64,000 nt of DNA, from contig JAJDZQ010000158.1 of the NCBI GenBank assembly GCA_022824565.1, positions 1 through 64,000 on the forward strand, in the 5' to 3' direction. Positions 34,303 through 43,738 of the stretch are shown here, piece by piece (the stretch's first letter is position 1; every line of letters starts with the position of its first letter). The DNA comes from Anaerolineae bacterium (lineage in GTDB: Bacteria; Chloroflexota; Anaerolineae; Aggregatilineales; Phototrophicaceae). The notes under the pieces were generated by a model. The model did not search any database and had not been told where the DNA came from. It saw only the letters and a program-made list of their open reading frames with translations. The position numbers and the translations under genes were made by a program.

Positions 34303-35489
34303 TCCATTTCTCGGACAGGCTCTTGGCTATACAGGTTGCGCAGCTTCTTGGCTGCATCCGCCAAGACGTCTACCACATAGTCGATATCGCTGGTTGTCGT
34401 GCCTGTGCCGACAGACAGCCGCAAACCGCACTTGGCCGCTGCTGGCGAGTAACCCACCGCCAGCAAAATCTCGGATGGCGCGGGGTCGCCAACTTTGCAG
34501 GCAGAGCCGCTGCTGGCAGCGATGCCCCACATATCCAGGTGCATCAGCAAGCCGTTGGCGTCGATGCCAGGCAGCACAAAACTGGCATGAGACGGCAGCC
34601 GCCGCTCTGGGTGTCCGCTGAGTTCTGCCCCGGAGATGCCCTGCAAAACGCCAGCCACCAGCCGGTCGCGCAGGCTGGAAAAATGCCTTGACCGTTCGGC
34701 ATTTTCGTCATGCGCCAATTCCAGCGCTTTCGCCAAGCCAACGATGCCCGCCGTATTGTGCGTGCCAGCGCGCTGCCCCTGCTCGTGCCCGCCGCCGGTT
34801 ATGGCGCTGGCCAGGTCGATGCCGTCGCGGATATACAAAATGCCCACGCCTTTGGGACCATAGAATTTGTGCGCCGACAAGCTGAGCATGTCCACACCCA
34901 GCGCATCCACATCCAGGGTCAATTGGCCGCCCGCCTGGACAGCATCACTATGAAAAGGAATCCCCTGTCGCCGCGCGATACGAGACAAACGCGCCAGATC
35001 GTTGATGCTGCCCAGCTCGTTGTTGGCATAAATCAGGCTGGCGACCGCCCCGCCCCGCTGGCAAGCCTGCTCGAAAGCCGCTGCGTCCACCAAGCCCGAG
35101 CGACCGACAGGCACAAACTCCGCCTCGAAGCCCATCAGCGAATCCATCTGGCGGATTGTTTGCGTTACGGCGCTGTGCTCGACCGGTGAAGTGATCAAGC
35201 GGTTCGACCCGCCAAGCTGACGAGAGCGCCAACCCGCGCCACGAATGGCCAGGTTGTCGCTTTCGCTGCCACCACCCGTGAAGACGACCTCCGCCGCCCG
35301 GCAATGCAGGATGGCAGCTACCCGTTCGCGGGCTCCTTCGACAGCGCGCTCGGCAGCGCCGCCAACTTGATGCGCCGATGACGAATTGCCATATACATCG
35401 CCGAAATAGGGCAGCATCGCCTGCAACACCCGGGCGTCAACCGGCGTGCTGGCAGAGTAATCCAGGTAGACCTGTCGCCGTTCGCGCAT
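34299..35489 (-). CDS. iscS: Cysteine desulfurase (IscS/NifS type)
   Basis: PLP enzyme that takes sulfur from cysteine. 396 aa. YLDYSASTP N-terminus, PLP Lys in SAHKFYGPKGVG, RAGTHNTAGIVG, and the active-site Cys in SSGSACKVG. Group I (IscS/NifS) features: a long Cys loop. It is the only cysteine desulfurase in the window, sits with mnmA, and could also serve the suf operon at 56-61 kb, which has no sufS. Promoter TTGAAT-18-TAGAAT upstream. Confidence 0.93.
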   Translation of the reverse strand: MRERRQVYLDYSASTPVDARVLQAMLPYFGDVYGNSSSAHQVGGAAERAVEGARERVAAILHCRAAEVVFTGGGSESDNLAIRGAGWRSRQLGGSNRLITSPVEHSAVTQTIRQMDSLMGFEAEFVPVGRSGLVDAAAFEQACQRGGAVASLIYANNELGSINDLARLSRIARRQGIPFHSDAVQAGGQLTLDVDALGVDMLSLSAHKFYGPKGVGILYIRDGIDLASAITGGGHEQGQRAGTHNTAGIVGLAKALELAHDENAERSRHFSSLRDRLVAGVLQGISGAELSGHPERRLPSHASFVLPGIDANGLLMHLDMWGIAASSGSACKVGDPAPSEILLAVGYSPAAAKCGLRLSVGTGTTTSDIDYVVDVLADAAKKLRNLYSQEPVREME

Positions 35490-35535
35490 GACATATTTTC
35501 GCTGAAAGTTAATCGTGCCTTGGCTTTGCGCTGTT

Positions 35536-35565
35536 ATTCTACTAGATAGCTGCGCGGCAATTCAA
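35536..35565 (-). promoter_or_regulatory. Promoter for iscS-mnmA
   Basis: Minus strand TTGAAT (35560-35565), 18 bp spacer, TAGAAT (35536-35541), about 45 bp upstream of the iscS start. Confidence 0.5.
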
Positions 35566-35586
35566 CCGGGAAGCCTGCCGCTGTCT

Positions 35587-35617
35587 GATTAAGCGAAGAG
35601 CGCTTCAGGGTTTAATC
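35587..35617. repeat. Inverted repeat in the iscS/eno divergent spacer
   Basis: Outer arms GATTAA (35587-35592) and TTAATC (35612-35617) enclose inner arms GAAG (35595-35598) and CTTC (35603-35606). It lies upstream of a possible eno -10 (TATAGT, 35636-35641). Could be an operator or an RNA hairpin; no other copy noted. Confidence 0.4.
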
Positions 35618-35704
35618 CATGCGCTTTTGCATTATTATAGTGAGCTTAGGCGATCTTGACGACATGGATGCTCGGCAGCTTGTACAGCGAGCAGGGAGAT
35701 GTGA

Positions 35705-37003
<1,299 letters not shown>

Positions 37004-37039
37004 AATCGTTACTTGCATCACAAGGGAGACGGGACGAGC

Positions 37040-38509
37040 GTGCGACTAAGTCTGTATAGCAAACATACCAAGATCGTCGCCACGATCGGACCTGCTTCTT
37101 GCGAGCCAGGCACCTTGCGCGCCATGATCCGCGCCGGCATGAATGTTGCGCGCATCAACTTCTCGCATGGCGACCACCAGACTCACGGACGAACAATCGA
37201 CCATGTTCGCCGCATCGCAGCCGAAGAAGGCACTGTCGTCGCTGTGCTCTGCGATATCCAAGGACCGAAGATCCGCATAGGCGCGCTGCAGAAAGAACCC
37301 ATGCTGCTGGAGATTGGCGATAGCGTGACCTTGACAGTCGACGATGTCATCGGCGCGAACGGGCTAATCTCGTTGCCCCATCCAGAATTCGTGCGCGATA
37401 TCGAGGCTGGCACCACGTTGCTGCTGGACGATGGCAACCTGCAATTTGCTGTCAAAGAAACCGATGGCAAGAATCTCTTCTGCGAAGTTGTGGTGGGCGG
37501 TCCGTTGAAATCGCGCAAAGGTGTGTCTGCGCCCAATGCCCGTTTGACGCTTTCCGCCATCACCGAAAAAGACCGCAAAGACATTGAATTTGCCTTGTCG
37601 AAAGACTGCGACTACATCGCGATGTCTTTTGTGCGCAGCGCCAACGACATTCACGAGCTAAACAGCTTGGCGAAGCGGCTGGGCGCGCAGGTTTCTGTCA
37701 TCGCCAAGATCGAAATGGGCGAGGCGCTGGAGAATATTGAAGGCATCATCGCCGTCTGCGATGGCATCATGGTGGCGCGTGGCGATCTGGGCATCGAGAC
37801 GCCCGCAGAAGAAGTGCCCTTCCATCAGAAGCGCATCATCAACCTGTGCAATGCAGCCGCCAAACCTGTCATCACGGCGACGCAAATGCTCGAGTCCATG
37901 ACAGAGAATCCCCGCCCGACCCGCGCCGAAGCCAGTGATGTCTACAATGCGATTTTGGACGGCACAGACGCCATCATGCTCAGCGCCGAAAGCGCCAGCG
38001 GCAAGTATCCCGTGCGCGCTGTGGAAGTCATGAGCGAGATCGCCACCATTGCCGAGAAGAACCTGCCCTATCAAGGCGACGGATCACCACAGACGCAGGC
38101 CTGGCGGCAGCCCGGCAGCGAACCTCGTGAAGAAATGTCCGATGCCATCAGCAAAGCCACCTCGGATATATCGGAAGTAATCAAACCCACCGCTATCGTC
38201 ACAACGACCATGTCGGGTTATACAACGCGGCGAGTCGCCAAAGAACGGCCGCGCACGCCGATATTGTGCATGACGCCCAACACAACCACACAACGGCTGA
38301 TGGCGCTGGTCTGGGGCGTGACTGCGCTGCAAATCCCCGAGTTCACCACCATTGACGAGATGATCCGCAATATCATCCGCGCGGCGCACAACCAGCATCT
38401 GGTGGCAGAAGGCGACCGGCTGGTGATTATTGCTGGCGTGCCTTTTGGCGTCGATGGCCAGACCAATCTCATCAAGATTCATACAGTCGGCGAAGCTGGC
38501 GAAATCTAG
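37040..38509 (+). CDS. pyk: Pyruvate kinase
   Basis: Transfers phosphate from phosphoenolpyruvate to ADP. 489 aa. TKIVATIGPAS N-terminus, catalytic Lys in VIAKIEMGEALENI, VARGDLGIE, and TATQMLESM. The C-terminal regulatory domain (GYTTRRVAKERPRTPILCMT and beyond) is present. The start is GTG at 37040 (MRLSLYSKHTK), with AAGGGAG at 37022-37028; the upstream frame to 37013 is not family-like. Adjacent stop with the convergent zinc-ribbon gene. Confidence 0.95.
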   Translation: MRLSLYSKHTKIVATIGPASCEPGTLRAMIRAGMNVARINFSHGDHQTHGRTIDHVRRIAAEEGTVVAVLCDIQGPKIRIGALQKEPMLLEIGDSVTLTVDDVIGANGLISLPHPEFVRDIEAGTTLLLDDGNLQFAVKETDGKNLFCEVVVGGPLKSRKGVSAPNARLTLSAITEKDRKDIEFALSKDCDYIAMSFVRSANDIHELNSLAKRLGAQVSVIAKIEMGEALENIEGIIAVCDGIMVARGDLGIETPAEEVPFHQKRIINLCNAAAKPVITATQMLESMTENPRPTRAEASDVYNAILDGTDAIMLSAESASGKYPVRAVEVMSEIATIAEKNLPYQGDGSPQTQAWRQPGSEPREEMSDAISKATSDISEVIKPTAIVTTTMSGYTTRRVAKERPRTPILCMTPNTTTQRLMALVWGVTALQIPEFTTIDEMIRNIIRAAHNQHLVAEGDRLVIIAGVPFGVDGQTNLIKIHTVGEAGEI

Positions 38510-39040
38510 CTAGTCCAGCTCTTGCGAGGCAACCCAGCGGGCGTCTATCGGCGCGGGCTCGGCTGGCTGGACATGCCGCGAACTCGTGGGGATGCTGCCA
38601 TCGGATGTCGGATTGATCTGGCTGCTGGCACAGTGCGGGCAGATATTCCAAGGCAGCTCCAGCAAGTAGCCGCAATGGGCGCAAGCTTTCTTCAGCCGAT
38701 GATGGCAATGCGGGCAGGCTTGCCAATCGCGCTGAACCCGTTGGCTGCAGCCCGGGCAGCTCGGGCGCTCTTCGATCTCTTGCAGCAGCGCTTCTTCTTC
38801 CAGCGAGCGTTCGTAGATTTCTGACAAAGTTTCGCGGGGGCGCAGCAGCACATAGATGAGCAAGCCCGGCAGGTTCAAGAGGAAAACCAGGATGCCAACC
38901 AGGATAGGCACCAACGGATCGCGCGAACGCATGCGCATATCGCGGGATGCCCAGATGACAATAGCCAGCCAGAATGCCGCTATCACCACTGCCATAAACA
39001 CAAAAGCGACCAGGAAAATGTCATTGAGGCTTTCAGCCAT
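38510..39040 (-). CDS. Membrane protein with double zinc ribbon
   Basis: 176 aa. Two membrane helices (about 8-30 and 45-65), a charged EEEALLQEIEE linker, then a double zinc ribbon made from four CxxC pairs: CPGC, CPHC, CAHC and CPHC (about 93-137). Pro/Ser-rich tail. Zinc-ribbon membrane proteins of this kind are common in Chloroflexota without a known function. It ends exactly next to pyk. The next gene upstream on the same strand starts 39 bp before it. Confidence 0.7.
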   Translation of the reverse strand: MAESLNDIFLVAFVFMAVVIAAFWLAIVIWASRDMRMRSRDPLVPILVGILVFLLNLPGLLIYVLLRPRETLSEIYERSLEEEALLQEIEERPSCPGCSQRVQRDWQACPHCHHRLKKACAHCGYLLELPWNICPHCASSQINPTSDGSIPTSSRHVQPAEPAPIDARWVASQELD

Positions 39041-39079
39041 GCACTACTCTCCTGCCGGCGTCATGCCGTGTCATTTGCA

Positions 39080-40477
39080 TCAGCTGCCATTCCCGCCATT
39101 GTTCGTTGCATTGCCGACCAGCAAGATGACCTCGCCAACGACGACATCGAATTGATGCCCCGATGCATAAAAGGTGACCGAATCGATGAGAAACGGGTGA
39201 TTTTCTTCGGCGATCAAATTCAGCAGATTGTCCGAGTCGAATGTGTACCAGACCGCTTGCCGGGTGTGAATATGATCCTGGATGCAGCTGGCGCAAGTCT
39301 TTCTGGCCGCGCCGGTCACATCTTCGGCATAATAAAAGCCGCGCAGCCACGAGCCATGATTGTTATAGATATCACGATAATCGATGCGCAGCATCAAAAT
39401 ACACTCGCTGGCCAAAGAACCGCAAACGCTGAGCGACTGGTTTTCGGGGCTGAAAGTGGTGAGGATGCGCAGGGTATCAAAGCCGCTGACATCCAGGCCG
39501 TCCGGGAAGACCTGGGTACAACGCACTTCTCCGTTGGTGCGCGCATGGTTGACCCGCCGCAAGCGCATGCTCGGCCGCCCTTCGAATTCAACCAGGCTGT
39601 AGCTGCCTTGCGGAGTCTGGTCGGGCGGCACGTCGCACTCCCAACCGGCTGGCACTTCTGCCGAAGCAGCGCCTCCCCCAATCGGCTCGATCAAGCTGAA
39701 GGTTGGGTTGTTCAAGACGTTTTGCATGCGCTCTTGTTGGGTGACGCTGCGGCTGCCCAAGCGCATGACCAGTTCTTGCCCGGCTCGGACGCTATTGGGC
39801 GAGCCCGTCTCATCTACGAAGCGGGCTGTCCCCCGCCCAGACAGGCTCAACAAGCGGACTTCGTCTGCGCTGGCGCTCAAGCGGTATCTTCCCTTGGAAA
39901 GCAACTGCACTTGCACGCCGCCACCCGGCTCGTCGATGTAGATATCCATCTGCAGGCTGCGTTCGCCAGCGCCGGTAACCAGAATATCCAGCGCGCCTTG
40001 CAATGAAGTGAACTGGATGCGCTGTGGCAGCTGGCTCCAGTCAAAGCGCGGCGTGTTGGCATAATCGAAAGTGAGGACGGTGTTGCCCTGCAGCGTGACC
40101 GCAACCAACAAGGCTGATTGCGCAACGTCGTTATTGTCAGCGGCCAAGCTATGAATTTGCAAGGTCGCCTGCGAGAGCGCATCGGTACTGATGCTGGTTC
40201 CCGTATCGGTGAGGTTGCGCTGGTCGCGTTCGACCGCTTCAATCATATCTGCGCCGGTGATGCCGACAGTGCCTATGGCGACTTCCAGCGATACGGGCAA
40301 GGCGACTGTCGACTGGAACAGGAATTGATAAACGCCGAAGACGATGCCGATCGTCAGCACGCAGAAACAGGCAAATGCGACCAGCAACACCATCCAGGCG
40401 ATGCGTTCTGGGTGCGCCGCGCCGATTTCTGTCGCTGGCGCAGTTTCGGCAGCTGTGGCCGGGCTGTGGTCTGTCAA
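39080..40477 (-). CDS. Single-pass membrane protein with FecR-like and jelly-roll-like domains
   Basis: 465 aa from a TTG at 40477 (GAGG upstream); an in-frame TTG at 40510 is less likely. An N-terminal cytosolic about 25 residues, one membrane helix (about 28-52), then a large external region. About 130-245 resembles the FecR beta domain (VQLLSKGRYRL, VRLLSLSGRGTARFVD, VRAGQELVMRLG), and about 260-465 a Cys-containing beta domain starting NPTFSLIEPIGGG that recalls carbohydrate-binding modules. No sigma factor or TonB receptor nearby. Function unknown; probably an envelope protein. Confidence 0.62.
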   Translation of the reverse strand: MTDHSPATAAETAPATEIGAAHPERIAWMVLLVAFACFCVLTIGIVFGVYQFLFQSTVALPVSLEVAIGTVGITGADMIEAVERDQRNLTDTGTSISTDALSQATLQIHSLAADNNDVAQSALLVAVTLQGNTVLTFDYANTPRFDWSQLPQRIQFTSLQGALDILVTGAGERSLQMDIYIDEPGGGVQVQLLSKGRYRLSASADEVRLLSLSGRGTARFVDETGSPNSVRAGQELVMRLGSRSVTQQERMQNVLNNPTFSLIEPIGGGAASAEVPAGWECDVPPDQTPQGSYSLVEFEGRPSMRLRRVNHARTNGEVRCTQVFPDGLDVSGFDTLRILTTFSPENQSLSVCGSLASECILMLRIDYRDIYNNHGSWLRGFYYAEDVTGAARKTCASCIQDHIHTRQAVWYTFDSDNLLNLIAEENHPFLIDSVTFYASGHQFDVVVGEVILLVGNATNNGGNGS

Positions 40478-40518
40478 GTGCTGGCCTCGTTGAGAACCAC
40501 TTGCATACAAGCACGGTT

Positions 40519-40565
40519 ATTATAGCATTGCAGGCTGTAATGACCCCGCGACAATGCGCTATAAT
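40519..40565. promoter_or_regulatory. Divergent promoter region with two TATAAT boxes
   Basis: Minus-strand TATAAT at 40519-40524 points to the FecR-like gene and plus-strand TATAAT at 40560-40565 points to yebC. Both -10 boxes are perfect but the -35 regions are poor, which may mean weak or activated promoters. They are about 41 bp apart centre to centre. Confidence 0.45.
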
Positions 40566-40605
40566 TGAAGCGCTTTGCAAGTCCGATGCAGAAAGGGCGC
40601 GGTCC

Positions 40606-41352
40606 ATGTCTGGTCATAGCAAGTGGTCGACCATCAAGCGCAAGAAAGGGGCAGAAGACGCCAAGCGCGCCAAGATATTTACACGGCTGGGGCGCGATAT
40701 CATGGTCGCGGCACGCGAAGGCGGTGGCGACGAAAGCGCCAACCCGCGGCTCAAACTGGCCATTTCCAAAGCCCGCGCCGCCAACATGCCCAAAGACAAT
40801 ATCGAACGCGCCATAAAAAAAGGCACGGGCGAAATCGCCGGCGGAGAAGTGGTCGAGATCGTCTATGAAGGCTATGGACCAGAAGGCGTGGCCTATATTG
40901 TGGAGATCTTGACCGACAACAAAAATCGCGCGCTGGCCGAGATCAAACACACATTCAGCAAGCACGAGGGCAGCCTGGCGACCAATGGCGCTGTTGTTTG
41001 GCAATTTGACCAAAAAGGCTATATCACGCTGGCTGGCGATGTCGACTTTGACGAGGTGTTCATGGAAGCGGCTGAGGCTGGCGCGGAAGATGTCGTGGAA
41101 GAAGACGAGCTGGTCATCGTCTATACGCCACGAGACGAATTCTCGGCTGTTGAACAGGCTTTGACCCAGGCCGGCTATCAGCTAGAAGACAGCGAGTTGC
41201 GCTGGTTCCCGCAAAACGAACTGGATATTTCCAAGAGCAAGGCGCTGCAAAACATGCGCTTGATGGAGCAGCTGGAAGAGTCGGACGATGTGCAGACGGT
41301 CGCCTCGAACCTCAGCATCAGCGACGAAGTGCTGGCCGCCTACGAGTCCTAA
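40606..41352 (+). CDS. yebC: YebC/PmpR family protein
   Basis: 248 aa. Family N-terminus MSGHSKWSTIKRKKGAED; central NPRLKLAISKARAANMPKDN and ALAEIKHTFSKHEGSLA. YebC proteins bind DNA and also aid translation of difficult peptides; which applies here is not known. First gene of yebC-ruvC-ruvA-thyX, with 3 bp to ruvC, the usual neighbour. Confidence 0.94.
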   Translation: MSGHSKWSTIKRKKGAEDAKRAKIFTRLGRDIMVAAREGGGDESANPRLKLAISKARAANMPKDNIERAIKKGTGEIAGGEVVEIVYEGYGPEGVAYIVEILTDNKNRALAEIKHTFSKHEGSLATNGAVVWQFDQKGYITLAGDVDFDEVFMEAAEAGAEDVVEEDELVIVYTPRDEFSAVEQALTQAGYQLEDSELRWFPQNELDISKSKALQNMRLMEQLEESDDVQTVASNLSISDEVLAAYES

Positions 41353-41355
41353 CAT

Positions 41356-41850
41356 ATGATCTCGCTGGGCATTGATCCGGGCACTGCAGCGCTGGGCTAT
41401 GGCTTGGTGCGAGAATTGCCCGATGGCGCATTGCAACTGGTAGATTATGGCGTGATTCGTACAACAGCCAGCAAGCCCATGGCGGCGCGTTTGCAGAAAA
41501 TCTACACAGAATTGTGCGATATCATCGCGGCGCATCGCCCCGACCGCGCTGGAGTCGAGGAGTTGTTCTTCGCGCGCAATGTCAGCACAGCGATCAGCGT
41601 GGCACAGGCGCGCGGCGTGGTGTTGCTGGCGCTGCAGAGCGCTGGCTTGCCTATCGCCGAGCACAAACCCAATGCCGTCAAGTTGGCTGTCTGCGGTTAT
41701 GGCGGGGCAGACAAAGCGCAGATGCAAGAGATGGTGCGGCTGTTGCTGGGGCTGGCAGAACCGCCGCGCCCCGATGATGCCGCCGACGCCCTGGCTGTCG
41801 CTATCGCCGATCTGCACAGCTATCGCCTGCGCAGCCTGGAACTGGCCTAG
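41356..41850 (+). CDS. ruvC: Crossover junction endodeoxyribonuclease RuvC
   Basis: Resolves Holliday junctions. 164 aa. Catalytic acids: Asp7 in GIDPGTAALGYG, Glu in VEELFFARN, and the C-terminal acidic pair in PDDAADALAVA. Works with RuvA (next gene) and RuvB at 18.7 kb. 3 bp from yebC and 9 bp before ruvA. Confidence 0.94.
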   Translation: MISLGIDPGTAALGYGLVRELPDGALQLVDYGVIRTTASKPMAARLQKIYTELCDIIAAHRPDRAGVEELFFARNVSTAISVAQARGVVLLALQSAGLPIAEHKPNAVKLAVCGYGGADKAQMQEMVRLLLGLAEPPRPDDAADALAVAIADLHSYRLRSLELA

Positions 41851-41859
41851 GCAGCGACG

Positions 41860-42435
41860 ATGATCGCTACGCTGGAAGGGCAGCTTGCACAGGCAACAGC
41901 CGATAGCCTGATCGTTGTTGTTGGCGGGGTCGGAATTGAGGTGATCGCGCCCTACAGCACCACCGAGAAACTGGGCGCTGGTCGTGTATATTTGTATACG
42001 CGGCTGGTCGTGCGCGAAGATTCGCTGACTCTCTATGGGTTTGGCACGGTGGCCGAGCGCGACTTGTTCGACGCCGTGCTCAAGATTAGCGGCATCGGGC
42101 CAAAAATCGCCATCGCCATGCTGAGCACACTATCCGTCGACCATATTCGCAGCGCTGTGCTCAACGATCGCCCGGAAATCATCAGCCGCGTGCCGGGCAT
42201 CGGCAAAAAGACCGCGCAGAAAGTCGTGCTGGAGCTTCAAGACAAGTTCGCCCGCCACCTGGACGCCCTGCCAGCCGACCCCGAAGATGACACCAGTGGC
42301 GAATTGATTGATGCGTTGACCGCGCTGGGCTACAGCGTTGTCGAGGCGCAAACAGCCATTCAGCAGATCCCGCTGGATGCGCCGTCCGATCTGGAAGAAC
42401 GACTGCGGCTGGCGCTGCAATCGCTGGGCGGGTGA
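41860..42435 (+). CDS. ruvA: Holliday junction DNA helicase subunit RuvA
   Basis: 191 aa. OB-fold N-terminal domain (MIATLEGQLAQA), two helix-hairpin-helix motifs (LKISGIGPKIAIAML and VPGIGKKTAQKVVLE), and a C-terminal UBA-like domain that contacts RuvB (LIDALTALGYSVVEA). Binds the four-way junction as a tetramer. Confidence 0.94.
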   Translation: MIATLEGQLAQATADSLIVVVGGVGIEVIAPYSTTEKLGAGRVYLYTRLVVREDSLTLYGFGTVAERDLFDAVLKISGIGPKIAIAMLSTLSVDHIRSAVLNDRPEIISRVPGIGKKTAQKVVLELQDKFARHLDALPADPEDDTSGELIDALTALGYSVVEAQTAIQQIPLDAPSDLEERLRLALQSLGG

Positions 42436-42468
42436 GAGGATAATCTTGCGCAATTTGGGAGAGTGCCC

Positions 42469-43194
42469 ATGACAGACGAGCTGATCGGCAAGCGCGTCAA
42501 AGTGCTGGACAAGGGTTGGATCGAGCTGATTGATCTGATGCCGCACCCGGCCTCGGCGGTCAGTGGCGATCTCGCGATTGTCAATGCGGCGCGCGTCAGC
42601 TTCCTTGGCGAAAGCAAAGGCGCCCAGCGAGACAAACGGCTGCTATTTTATCTGCTGCGCCACCGACATACCTCGCCATTTGAGATGGTCGAATTCAAAT
42701 TTCGGGTGCGCGCGCCGCTGGTGACCTGGTGGCAATGGGTGCGCCACCGCACCTGGAATATGAATGCGCAGTCGGGCCGCTACACGCCTTTCCAAGAAAA
42801 CGACTTTTATGTGCCCGCTATCTGGCGCAGACAGAGCGCGGACAACAAGCAAGCCAGCGAAGGCCGCCTGGCAGAGCAGCCCAGTGGCGAACTGACGCAA
42901 ATGCTGCTGGCGCATTATGAAGAAGGCTATCGCTTGTATTCCCAAGCCCTGGAGCGCGGCGTATCAAAAGAAATGGCGCGCCTCTTCTTGCCTGGCTTCA
43001 GCGTATATTACACCTGGGTGGCCAAGGTCGACGCCCACAACCTGATGCAATTCTTGCGCCTGCGCATGGCGGACGACGCACAGTACGAAATTCGCGTCTA
43101 TGCCGATGCCATCTACCAGCACTTCTTCGCACCCGCGTTGCCTTGGACAGCCGAGGCCTTCCAACAATTCGCGTTCCCTGCGGACGAAGCCTAG
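42469..43194 (+). CDS. thyX: Flavin-dependent thymidylate synthase
   Basis: Makes dTMP from dUMP with methylene-tetrahydrofolate and FAD. 241 aa. The RHRx7S core of ThyX is intact (RHRTWNMNAQSGRYTPF), though two positions of the longer motif differ: N for S and A for E. Other features: HTSPFEMVEFKF and the C-terminal RLRMADDAQYEIR. The start at 42469 follows GGGAGAG; an in-frame GTG two codons upstream is possible. Last of yebC-ruvC-ruvA-thyX. The stop shares CTAG with the globin gene. Confidence 0.93.
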   Translation: MTDELIGKRVKVLDKGWIELIDLMPHPASAVSGDLAIVNAARVSFLGESKGAQRDKRLLFYLLRHRHTSPFEMVEFKFRVRAPLVTWWQWVRHRTWNMNAQSGRYTPFQENDFYVPAIWRRQSADNKQASEGRLAEQPSGELTQMLLAHYEEGYRLYSQALERGVSKEMARLFLPGFSVYYTWVAKVDAHNLMQFLRLRMADDAQYEIRVYADAIYQHFFAPALPWTAEAFQQFAFPADEA

Positions 43195-43571
43195 TCGCGG
43201 CTGTTGATGAGGAATTCTGAACTGCGCTCGAAGTAGTCACGCATTTGGCTGCGAGCGGGCTCGGCGATGCCGACACTGTCGATAGCCGCCCACATGTGCT
43301 GCAGCCAATGATCGCGCGCCCGCTGGTCGATTTCAAAAGGAAAGTGGCGCATGCGCAAACGTGGATGCCCGCGCTCGGTGGAATAATCGCGCGGACCGCC
43401 GAAGAATTGCACAAGAAACAGCTGCAAATGTCGGCGCGGCTGGGTCAAATCATCGGGATACATGCTCCGCAGGACAGGGTCTTCTTCGACCCCGGCATAA
43501 AAGGCATCGGTCAACCGTTGGATAGCCTCTGCGCCAATGAGGTCATAGATGCTTTTGGGTCGGTAGGTCAT
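43191..43571 (-). CDS. Group II truncated haemoglobin
   Basis: 126 aa, the short 2-on-2 globin fold. IYDLIGAEAIQRLTDAFY start, VQFFGGPRDYS, and the proximal haem His in RLRMRHFPFEI. Family members bind O2 or NO; the role here is not evident. Only 11 bp separates its start region from the upstream end of the next annotated block. Its 3' end overlaps thyX by the CTAG palindrome. Confidence 0.88.
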   Translation of the reverse strand: MTYRPKSIYDLIGAEAIQRLTDAFYAGVEEDPVLRSMYPDDLTQPRRHLQLFLVQFFGGPRDYSTERGHPRLRMRHFPFEIDQRARDHWLQHMWAAIDSVGIAEPARSQMRDYFERSSEFLINSRD

Positions 43572-43642
43572 GCTTCTCTGCGTTGAGACTGCCTGGCGAA
43601 AGATTTTGCCTGGTTCGCGCGACTACAACAAAGTTGCCGCGC

Positions 43643-43697
43643 GCGTCAATCATAGCGTCAAACTATGACTTTACAATCCTTGCCCTGTCGCTACAAT
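43643..43697 (+). promoter_or_regulatory. Promoter with direct repeats and dyad upstream of the tandem PstS-like gene
   Basis: Exact 7 bp direct repeats GCGTCAA (43643-43649 and 43655-43661, period 12) overlap a dyad TCATAG-N7-CTATGA (43650-43668). Immediately after come TTTACA (43670-43675), a 16 bp spacer and TACAAT (43692-43697). This is the layout of an activator site such as a PHO box, although the PHO period is 11. A phosphate regulon role is inference. Confidence 0.5.
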
Positions 43698-43738
43698 CCA
43701 GTTCACCCATCGGGCAGACAGCAGGGACGGCTGAATAC

